From Nodosilinea sp. LEGE 06152 (GTDB taxonomy: Bacteria; Cyanobacteriota; Cyanobacteriia; Phormidesmidales; Phormidesmidaceae), in the NCBI RefSeq assembly GCF_015207525.1, contig NZ_JADEWR010000010.1, forward strand, positions 159,660 to 223,659: DNA of 64,000 nt. The letters are read 5' to 3'. The notes under the pieces were generated by a model. That model searched no databases. It saw only the letters and a list, made by a program, of their open reading frames with translations, and had not been told where the DNA came from. A program made the position numbers and the translations under genes. Positions within the stretch are counted from its first letter, which is position 1, and the number at the start of each line of letters is the position of its first letter. Positions 60,201 to 64,000 of the stretch are shown one piece after another.

Positions 60201-61537
60201 GTGATAGTCTTGCTGGTTTCGCCTGCCGCGAAATCTATTGTAATAGGGGCACTGTCATAATCAGCGGGGGTAGTAGCAGTACCATTGGTGGGGGTAAGAG
60301 TTACTCCAACTGTTCCATCGCTACCACCAGTGCGTGTAATTATAACCTCAGTGATTGGTACACCGTTCTCATTCACGCTATAGGTAGCACCATTGAAGGC
60401 AAGTGCCCCAAATGCGGGAACTTCATTTTCGACGATCGTCAGAGTGGCAGAACTTTGAGCGCCAATGGTTGCTCCACCTGTAGCATTCTCTAAGTAAATG
60501 TTGAGCGTTTCGTTGCCTTCGTAAATCACATCATCCAAAATTGGAACTGCGATTGTTTTGGACGTTTCACCATTGACAAAGTTAATAACAATTGGAGTGC
60601 TGTTATAATCATCCGGTGAAGTTGCAGTACCGTTATTCAGGTAAACGGTGGCGCTTACTGCCCCGTCACTACCACCTGTGCGTGTAATCGTAATCGTGGT
60701 GATGGGTATGCCATCTTCATTCACACTGAAGGTTGCATTACTAAAAGCTAAAATACCAGCTGATTTATCATCATCAATAATTGTCAAAACAGCCGTTTTT
60801 TGAGTTCCAAGTGTTGCCCCACCCGTAGGATTAGTGAGCGTTAGGCTAATCGTCTCATCACTTTCGTAGAAAGTGTCGTTTACGATTGGTATCGTAACGG
60901 TTTTGTTGGTTTCTCCAGGAGCAAAGCTGACGACAACAGGTGTAGAATCATAGTCCGCAGGTGAGGTTGCTGTTCCATTGCTCAATACAATTGAGGCACT
61001 TACAACACCATCACTTCCACCTGTCCGGAACACAGTGACAGCCGCAACAGTTGTACCATCCTCATTCACACTAAAGGTAGGAGCACTGAAGGAGAGGGTT
61101 CCTGGCTTATAATTAGCGTCCTGGGTTGCTGTCAGTATAAGGCTATTGTTAGCAATGGTTGGTGCAAGAATTACACCATTTCCCAGATTCAAACCCTGAA
61201 TATTCGTAAAACTGCCGCTGAGAGTGCCAGCTTTTAGAACTTGGAACGTGTCTCCAATCGTAGGTGTGAAGCCGTTAATCAGATTGATTTTGAGCGTGCC
61301 ATCCAGAGTGGCAGTTCCAGTGATACTGAGCAGGTCAAAAGCTGTTCCAGCCGTTCGTCCACCCAAGTCAAAATTGAGAATGCCAGTTCCTGCTTGAGTA
61401 TAGTCTCCGTCGATGTTGAGAATGCCAGTTCCTAAACCAGGGTCAATCTGACTTGCGTTAGAAACATTACCTGTAATATTTCCAAAGCCTAAGAGTGAAC
61501 CTCCTTGAAGGGCGATTGCAGCATTTGCTGTCAACAA
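48203..61537 (-). CDS. Giant modular secreted protein, main part (RTX, cadherin-like, RHS, CARDB, Calx-beta)
   Basis: 4444 residues in this frame; the true N-terminus is in the next entry, across a frameshift. In protein order: Calx-beta domains x4 (about residues 145-610, e.g. FSVNEDGTTVAAVTVFRTGG); eight CARDB repeats (about 605-1615; AWTITNQGTKDATGTWTDSI); a pre-peptidase-like beta domain and a TIG-like domain; YD/RHS repeats (about nt 55450-53300); an RHS core (LDFMRARFYSPSFGRFLSED, nt 53240-53170; DPLGL twice); another Calx-beta near nt 52010-51690; several cadherin-like domains (nt 51660-48650; DGTATA.. and NDAPVLDLNG motifs); and an RTX end (AGNDILYGNDGNDILLGGEG, nt 48640-48430), typical of type I secretion. 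No terminal toxin follows the RHS core, which is unusual. Probable adhesin or surface/calcium-binding protein. Confidence 0.8.
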   Translation of the reverse strand: MLTANAAIALQGGSLLGFGNITGNVSNASQIDPGLGTGILNIDGDYTQAGTGILNFDLGGRTAGTAFDLLSITGTATLDGTLKINLINGFTPTIGDTFQVLKAGTLSGSFTNIQGLNLGNGVILAPTIANNSLILTATQDANYKPGTLSFSAPTFSVNEDGTTVAAVTVFRTGGSDGVVSASIVLSNGTATSPADYDSTPVVVSFAPGETNKTVTIPIVNDTFYESDETISLTLTNPTGGATLGTQKTAVLTIIDDDKSAGILAFSNATFSVNEDGIPITTITITRTGGSDGAVSATVYLNNGTATSPDDYNSTPIVINFVNGETSKTIAVPILDDVIYEGNETLNIYLENATGGATIGAQSSATLTIVENEVPAFGALAFNGATYSVNENGVPITEVIITRTGGSDGTVGVTLTPTNGTATTPADYDSAPITIDFAAGETSKTITIPIADDTLYESNETINLTLSNPTGGATLGTQKTAILTIVDDDAVPGVLSFGSSAFSINEDGTPVAAITINRTDGSDGIVTATITPTDGTATALADYNSAPIVVTFTEGETSKVVTLPVIDDSLSEGSETIDLILGNPTGGATIGAQSAAVLTILDDDVPDLVVSNIVAPVKGIAGQQIEVAWTITNQGTKDATGTWTDSIYLSGDQQLGNDQALGSFSFTGTIAARQSITRQQLVTLPTDLTGDRWVVVQADTGNQITESVEDNNVVVDNRLISLKSPLLPDLKVTEVTAPPTALSGGQATVKWTVTNTGTGATNSPVWYDSVWLSLDNEFDNTDIFVGRVANPSYLNLGEGYTNSLTVSLPQGIANNYRFIVKTDEYNQVEELNNEGDNFGTSAPTDIQPSPLADLQVSSANAPTQAFSGQSLSLTWTVSNEGQGKTLGDSWYDAVYMSTDTTLDNQDKLLGLVLHTSEYEYLYYVPDGLSKNLIRSGVLGSNESYNATQNFALPIGISGDFFFLVQADTSNEVFEGGFESNNVSYDSIATRVTLTPPPDLEVESIDVPTAALASNPFTINYRVTNFGATVTPNFSWQDAFYLSADDQLNLNTDLYLGIRNHSGALEPGESYDGSETFTLPDRLTGNYRIFVVTDSGNDVFELDNANNTVIGENEIAISSRPADLIVQTAGISGNAEAGKAVRVDWTVTNQGTGNTAVENWTDQIYISADGVLDSNDIMLGSFARSGLLNAGAFYTRNELVELPFNLAGDYSLFVVTDSGGSVYEATNEGNNSSSALPVTVNRQTPDLRVTQLNVPVTAQSGGAFTINWTVENQGIARTNVDFWYDQVYLSLDSVISDDDISLDQVYRTGALDPAASYQVSKTFTLPSDLTGQFHVLVRTDSSANVIEGSLETNNDLATNDLTTINLGAVSDLVVQSVDAPATAISNQLFSLTWTVQNNGAATGDRAWRDTFYLSRDQFFDRNSDIFLGYQDQAEGLEGGESYTQTQSFQIPRGLSGSYYVFAVADSGEDIYERTGEQNNIGYNGNSIQVNLPAPAELSISSITVPATGVSGKNTTITYTVTNQGTNAAEGGWWDSVYLSKDSQWDIGDTLIGQVYHLGGVAGGASYTETLEAPLPGAVPGNYNIIVRSDIRNQIPEVNEANNTQASVDRIALDAERLDLDVQATGTLAQGQAVYYRIDVAAGETLQVKLDSQSNAINELYIRYGEMPTRSQFDVGFSELFVADQEVVIPTTRAGTYYVLAYENAGPSAPYTIKAETLDFSLLDIGTSRGSNLGQTTITLSGVKLSTDGVVRLIAADGTERTASRVLWKDDSTLWATFDLRGLAIGEYDVRVDDKGKTATLEDRFTVTAGPVGKVEIGLSTPSALRPDQQGIVTVAYTNTGETDFIAPLLEIVAANADLRMPNQSSYTDSEVQLLAINTNGPAGILAPGATGQFSFMFKPTVDEGSVNFSVSQLSPSSETIDWSTVKESARPSDVSLEAWEAIWSNFTAGVGQTVGDYLTALADNATHLSQLGEYTANVSQLLGFELQQAGNTLTGVALTSAIDLVDEAPGIALAFGRVFQQSLVERYTLSSLGRGWTHQWDTSLTADADSNVTIQTASGQRVFTRQADGTYVGATGDFASLTVDQGVYRLRELDGAISVFRSDGKLDYVQDTNGNRITAGYTSGRLTSLAHSNGDILAIAYNPQGRIGQVTDSTGRTTTYTYDAVGEHLLSVTGVEGTTSYTYDTGHSAAREHTLLSITNPDSTHRYFNYDSQGRLTREFGDGGAESISYSYDTAGGIYVTDAVGNTTKLLLNSSNSANFDSKLGQVRDALGQTTQFNYDANQNPISLTLPGGNSYSYEYDARGNVISQVDPLGRKIEFTYDPTFNRLLSVRDAKGNIGTYNYDSQGNLQGITYADGSSERFSYDSTGNLTRSINRRGKDIDYTYNKDGLLIRKEYADGSFVSYGYDARSNLISATDASGTTPMTYDAVDRLTRIVYPSGRSLDFTYDAGGRRTRMVDQDGFVVNYAYDPNGRLASLTNTTGELITSYTYDAVGRLALETNGNGTYTTYAYDAAGQLLQIINHDNDGTVNSQFDYGYDALGRRTSMTTLEGSWQYEYDATDQLTGITLPGGRTIQYRYDAAGNRISVTDSGVATSYSTNGLNQYTTVGNTTYTYDADGNLISKTEGSNVWTYQYDDENRLIGVTAPNGAWTYQYDALGNRIATIQNGQRTDYLLDPTGLVDVVAEYDSSGNLVAHYTHGIGLTSRIDATNSATYYDSDAIGSTVGLTGANGDYLNRYSYLPFGENFTTIEAVANPFEYVGQWGVMDEGNGLDFMRARFYSPSFGRFLSEDPLGLQGGDVNFYTYVINNPLQQIDPLGLSGGAAVINLPRRQPKPTPTPKPQNLADRASSLLFPEAQAAPAIPVPPGIPSANGSTPIVRPSDPNDIVGPAGFGEEKWISSSALLPYTIRFENRPTATAPAQQVTITHPLDPDLDWRTFRLGNFGWGDLMFEVPANTAFYNQRLDLKDKLGFFIDVVAGIDIAKGEAFWTLTTIDPATGEIPVNPLIGFLPPDNPTTENPDGGLGDGFVNYTVKAKRDVTTGAVIDAKATIVFDTEEPIDTPPIFNTIDAGKPTSSIAALPTTATGEEFLVSWSGNDGTNGSALANFTIYVSDNGAPFTPWLENTKLTEATYIGKPGHTYIFYSVARDNAGNLEATPTTPDAQISVPGTAVDIGTLAFSATEFSVNEDGTPIIAITVTRTNGSSGATSATIALANGTATAPTDYNNASIPVNFANGETTKTVVIPISNDGLYETNETIALTLSTPTGGAAIGTQNTATLTIVSDDSLTVVNSLPDLSTAEDTSFIFTIPDNTFNADSTVNLSYSATLSNGASLPTWLSFDPTTRSFNGTPTNEQVGTLNIQVTATNNTGSSSSETFTLTVTNTNDAPIASNAISDQIVAKGSPFNFTLPIDTFNDVDAGDTLNYAVTLNNGDPLPTWLSFNPTTRTFSGTPPANTGSQLSIIVTATDMEGASVSDAFDLTILNVPPVLDLNGSTAGADFATTFTEDRGAIATVSSSLTLIDTDNTTVTSATITITNLVDGAAESLSVPNTFGYMTAAYDAATGTLHLTGPATLIQYQQVLRTVRYNNTSQNPDPTPRIITLVVNDGTAPSALVTSTVTIVPVNDAPVLDLNGAATGLNASSTFTEDAGFTPIVSSLNLSDVDSPSINGAAVSIRNLSDLGQEFLAANTTGTSITASYDAGTGVLTLQGIDTVANYQQVLRSLAYNNTSQSPTTTSRLIDFVVSDGTANSKMTTATVKVVSVNDRPLVALTGTSATYAENGSSVIVDGGLTLSDADNTTLQKATVRITNFVSNQDNLSFIPVGAITGSFSAGVLTLTGTASLEDYQSVLRSVTYSNSSDSPKTTPRVIQFVINDSKSNSLIVNSTVTITAVNDAPVLNPTGVKNLTTINEDPTINAGTLVSTLLGTAVTDLDAGALRGIAVTNTSGSGIWQYSTDGGSTWFSFPTVSETGALLLAFNNRIRFSPDLNFNGTINLSYRAWDQTIGSLGSQADTSSNGGGTAFSSAIATSNLTINPVNDAPVTSAPGAQSMDEDTVLAFPTATGNSISLSDVDAGTAPVQLTLSATNGKLQLESLDGLANVTGNGTTKITATGTLADLSVALNGLKLTPTVNFNGTAKLTITTNDLGNSGNGGARSDSDVINITVNPVNDAPVNQLPAKLQSIKQGASLVFSSATGNRISISDIDAGSGIEQVILSVTEGALALGSVDGLTLVEGNNTNSLKVQGTLSALNTALNGLRFTPDPLAVIAGAVTLTVTTDDLGSTGGGEAKVDTDILNITVTPTNPVTRTGRNDSLYSSSAANSIRGLAGNDILYGNDGNDILLGGEGDDVIYSAAGDDFIDGGLGNDTLWLGGGQDVVVLAKGNGLDTIYNFPSGSTRFKLGAGLTLNDLTIVQSGSSTLIGITSGEQLASLMWTQSSSITTSNFIYSDLAP

Positions 61538-61580
61538 ACCGCCACTAAGGATTGTTGAGCCTGCTGTCTGAGTATACCCA

Positions 61581-62924
61581 CTAGTAAAAGTGAGTGCTCC
61601 CTGCTGGATTTTGACGGTGCCAGAGTTGTTGAAGAGGGCAGAGATTACAGACGAATCTGTGCCATCTTACTCCCAGGCTTTTGGTCAGCGTTCCAGCATT
61701 GTTAAAGGTGGTGCTACTGTCGCCATAAAAGTCTGCATCGCTTTGCAGGTTGATGCTGCCACTAGCGGCGTTGTTCCAAGTTGCGCCGTTGGAACCGTAC
61801 AGGTATAAGGTATTGCCTGTCCAAGTGGTGTTGCCTCTAGTCTCTAAGGTGCGACCATCTAGGTTCTTGTAGTAATTGTCATCATTGATCTGCAAGCTGG
61901 CTGTAACAATTGTCTTGCCGCTGCCTGACTGAGTTCCACCACTCCAAACCATATTGGTTGTAGTGACAGTATCCGAACCACTCAAGTCACCATAAGAAAG
62001 AGCAAAGTTAGTTGTGCTGATAGCCTTGCTACTGCCGAAGTTGGCTATGCCACCTGTAATTTCAGTAGTACCTGTGAGATTATAAGCACCTCCAACTTCG
62101 GTCGTGCTGCCGTTACTGAATCGAACTTTGCCTGCTCCATCAATGGAAGAACTATTACCCAGAGTATGGGTGCCACCACTAAACTCTAGAGACCCACCAC
62201 TTTGAATACTGAAGTTGCCTGTACTACTGCCTCCTCCTTGTAAAGACAATACTCCCTGCTGTACTTCGACAGTGCCGGAGTTGTTGAAGAGTGCAGAAAT
62301 GACGGACGAATCTGTGCCATCTGTACTGCCTACACTCTTCGTTAGCGTTCCAGCATTGTTAAAGGTGGTGCTACTGTCGCCATAAAAGTCTGCATCGCTT
62401 TGCAGGTCGATGCTGCCACTAGCGGTGTTGTTCCAAGTTGCGCCGTTGGAACCGTACAGGTGTAAGGTATTGCCTGTCCAAGTGGTGTTGCCTCTAGTCT
62501 CTAAGGTGCGACCATCCAGGTTCTTGTAGTAATTGTCATCATTGATCTGCAAGTTGCCCGTAACAATCGTCTTGCCACTGCCCGACTGAGTTCCACCACT
62601 CCAAATGAGTGTACTTCCAGCATTTGCGGTGAGGCTGCCCGTTCCTGTTAGAGTTCCACCGTTGAAGTTGAGAATTCCTTTGCTGTTGACTGTACTGGCA
62701 CCATTTAAGGTAAGAGTGTACCCATTCAAAATGAGCGTTTGGCTTCCAGCTGTTGTATTGCCTAATGCAAGTCCAACGATCGTGGTATCAACATCCAGAT
62801 CAACCGTGTAGAGCCCATTAAGTGTAATTGAAGCCGTATCAGTAGTTACTGGAACGCCCGTATCCCAGTTTGTTGAGGCACTCCAGTTTCCATTAGCAGC
62901 ATTCTTCCAACTTCTACCAGCCAT
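61581..62924 (-). CDS. N-terminal part of the giant protein (frameshifted)
   Basis: 447 residues. Start ATG 62924 (MAGRSWKNAANGNWSASTNW) with AAAGGGAG upstream on the minus strand; the TTG at 62960 is rejected. It consists of G/N/T-rich beta-helix-like repeats (VNSKGILNFNGGTLTGTGSL, NNAGTLTKSVGS). Two 262-bp DNA copies are near-identical. In the second, after TKSLG, a net 2-base deletion shifts the frame and it runs to a stop with an unrelated tail (VRWHRFVCNL...). The frame of 48203-61537 resumes right after. Without the indel the protein would be about 4.9 kaa. Could be a real inactivation, a phase-variable site or a sequencing error. Confidence 0.75.
   Translation of the reverse strand: MAGRSWKNAANGNWSASTNWDTGVPVTTDTASITLNGLYTVDLDVDTTIVGLALGNTTAGSQTLILNGYTLTLNGASTVNSKGILNFNGGTLTGTGSLTANAGSTLIWSGGTQSGSGKTIVTGNLQINDDNYYKNLDGRTLETRGNTTWTGNTLHLYGSNGATWNNTASGSIDLQSDADFYGDSSTTFNNAGTLTKSVGSTDGTDSSVISALFNNSGTVEVQQGVLSLQGGGSSTGNFSIQSGGSLEFSGGTHTLGNSSSIDGAGKVRFSNGSTTEVGGAYNLTGTTEITGGIANFGSSKAISTTNFALSYGDLSGSDTVTTTNMVWSGGTQSGSGKTIVTASLQINDDNYYKNLDGRTLETRGNTTWTGNTLYLYGSNGATWNNAASGSINLQSDADFYGDSSTTFNNAGTLTKSLGVRWHRFVCNLCPLQQLWHRQNPAGSTHFY
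61687..61948 (-). repeat. Direct repeat copy 1 (262 bp) in the giant gene
   Basis: Nearly identical, at a glance about ten substitutions, to 62344-62605. It codes for the IWSGG/VWSGGTQSGSGKTIVT, NDDNYYKNLDGRTLETRGNT, GNTLYLYGSNGATWN unit. The frameshift lies just at its 3' coding side (near 61660-61680). Confidence 0.85.
62344..62605 (-). repeat. Direct repeat copy 2 (262 bp) in the giant gene
   Basis: The partner of 61687-61948, same length. Sequence similarity extends beyond the strict copy into the GTDSSVISALFNNSG region, where this copy keeps an open frame. Confidence 0.85.
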
Positions 62925-63648
62925 GCGTGTTTGACTCCCTTTAGGAACCAGAATGGGCAAAGATTAGCAAATTGAGAGCAACGCACCCTTACTGAATTTC
63001 TTTTGTAAAAAAACAGTGCAAATCATATTACAGTATTCGTAGTAATTTACACTCACAGCAGAGCTAAAATTTATGTTGTTTTGCTACAGGTGTTACAGGA
63101 TCAAATCAAAAGAAGCCACAATTTTCGCTCCACTCTCCTGCCCCAAAAATGCCTTAGTCTCCAGTGCAGTCTCATCCGATTAAGGACAAGCTTGTGCCCA
63201 CTGCCAAGCCTGTTACGTCTCTCGCTGAAAGAGCGGTTTATCCTTCACGACCCGCCTAGGCCGAAACCCAGTAGCGACTACTGCGTTCGGTAAATAAAGT
63301 TGATTATTCGTCCTTCTGAGCTAGCGGAAAACCTTTCCGCACCTAGCGACCTGTTAGTACCGCCATTTGGTGCTCAGATGCTTCGTCATGTCTCTTACTC
63401 TAAGGGTTCTGCGCAACAGACCACCCTCACCGTGGTGGCCAACTACTAAATAATTTACAAACAGTGGAGTCAAACATAAAGATTTTGATCAAGCTTTTTA
63501 CTCTCCTACATTTTCTAGGATATATTCTGCATTACTCTAAATCCGTAGGATTACGGAGTCCTTTGGTAACTCGTGGTTAGAACCCGTTGTAATTAGAACG
63601 TTTTGGGTATGCTTATGTCCCTAATTTTCATTTCCTGAAAGCTAGTAT
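62925..63648. other. Intergenic region between the giant gene and the FhaC-like gene
   Basis: About 720 bp with no gene I can support (a 70-codon frame at 63081-63293 has no family-like features). It holds two clear hairpins: 63261-63290 (CCGAA and TTCGG around an inner CAGTAG-CGA-CTACTG stem) and 63324-63340 (GCGGAAA-ACC-TTTCCGC). These could be leader-RNA or terminator structures. Divergent promoters for the two flanking genes must lie here. Composition is AT-rich near 63440-63660. Confidence 0.45.
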
Positions 63649-64000
63649 ATGCAAATAAAGATCAGCTTTTGCGGCTTTCAGCAGCCCCCAGCTTCGTTTT
63701 TATTGACTCAAGCATCATTTTTAAGTATCTTTTTAACGCTATCATCCCCTGCTCTTACTGCTGAAACGACCCAGCGGAAGATGGATGAAGCGCCTACTTT
63801 TAAAGCCACTATGGCCCAGTGGGTAAGCCAGGTCAACCCTGGACAAGAACGTCTCCCAGAGCCTGGGCTGCCGGTTGAGCCTTTGCCTGAGGCTACGCCT
63901 GAGGAGCTGGAACCGATCGCTCCACCGGAAACGCCCGTTCTACCCGAGGGAGAAGCTCCATCCTTAGAGCAGATTCAGGTGCGCGAGATTGTGGTGACTG
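63649..64000 (+). CDS. FhaC/ShlB-type outer-membrane transporter (5' part)
   Basis: The first 117 codons of a larger gene, cut by the window end. It starts ATG 63649 with a signal-like hydrophobic segment (LTQASFLSIFLTLSSPALTA), a proline/glutamate-rich linker (PEPGLPVEPLPEATPEELEP) and the start of a POTRA domain (LEQIQVREIVVT). This is the arrangement of cyanobacterial two-partner-secretion transporters and related Omp85-type proteins. Divergent from the giant surface gene; whether they function together is inference, since the giant protein has an RTX end, not a TPS start. Confidence 0.7.
   Translation, partial: MQIKISFCGFQQPPASFLLTQASFLSIFLTLSSPALTAETTQRKMDEAPTFKATMAQWVSQVNPGQERLPEPGLPVEPLPEATPEELEPIAPPETPVLPEGEAPSLEQIQVREIVVT

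Noticed and set aside
63081..63293. Plus-strand frame of 70 codons upstream of the FhaC-like gene
   Set aside because: Composition unlike a protein, overlaps a hairpin, and lacks a ribosome site.

Overview
The window looks like chromosomal DNA from a filamentous cyanobacterium of the Leptolyngbya/Nodosilinea type. The GC-rich backbone is dense in the cyanobacterial HIP1 octamer GCGATCGC, a cyanobacterial heptanucleotide repeat of the CCAAAAT type sits inside ligA, and there are small cyanobacterial families such as a PCP-reductase-like protein. The species cannot be named from the sequence alone. No tRNA, rRNA or CRISPR array was seen.

Layout. (1) 1-8.85 kb, + strand: the distal part of a contractile-tail gene cluster (gp25-like wedge protein cut by the window edge, baseplate J protein, large baseplate-associated protein, a 179-aa structural protein, a fibre with an S74 autoprocessing chaperone, two small end genes). 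No head or packaging genes are visible, so an extracellular contractile injection system or tailocin is as likely as a prophage. (2) 8.9-28.45 kb: mostly ordinary chromosome. It holds an M20 amidohydrolase, a DUF433 protein, two DUF4258/DUF2283 small-gene pairs (one broken by a stop codon), a membrane methyltransferase-like protein, an ABC-F ATPase, a secreted tandem-repeat protein, two membrane proteins, dienelactone hydrolase, prolyl oligopeptidase, a VapBC-type pair, ligA, a GAF-EAL phosphodiesterase and glmS. (3) 28.47-47.1 kb: a large DNA-phosphorothioation (Dnd) defence island. (4) 47.14-48.16 kb: a decayed IS5-like element. (5) 48.2-62.9 kb, - strand: a giant modular surface/secreted gene (RTX end, cadherin-like, RHS/YD, CARDB and Calx-beta modules), split by a frameshift near its N-terminus. 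(6) 63.65 kb to the end: the start of an FhaC/ShlB-type outer-membrane transporter gene.

The Dnd island is the most notable part. Modification genes dndC (- strand), dndD and dndE are present; dndB and a dedicated dndA are not in the window. Around them are a PLD-like N-terminal/DEAH helicase of the Dnd-associated restriction type, a 58-aa protein, an SMC-like ATPase cut by a complete IS1 element, two Uma2-fold genes, a Dnd-associated protein 4 family member, a stand-alone putative sulfur-binding-domain protein next to a second copy fused to an HNH nuclease, an AT-rich gene with an Mrr-like nuclease motif and a nearby XRE regulator, two nucleotidyltransferase/HEPN modules (one toxin internally deleted, one lacking the usual catalytic Arg), and a Dnd-associated methyltransferase whose terminal domain is duplicated at both ends. 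My inference is that the modification module looks intact while the main restriction operon has lost its ATPase to IS1; the removed segment is an exact multiple of three and restores a 683-aa frame.
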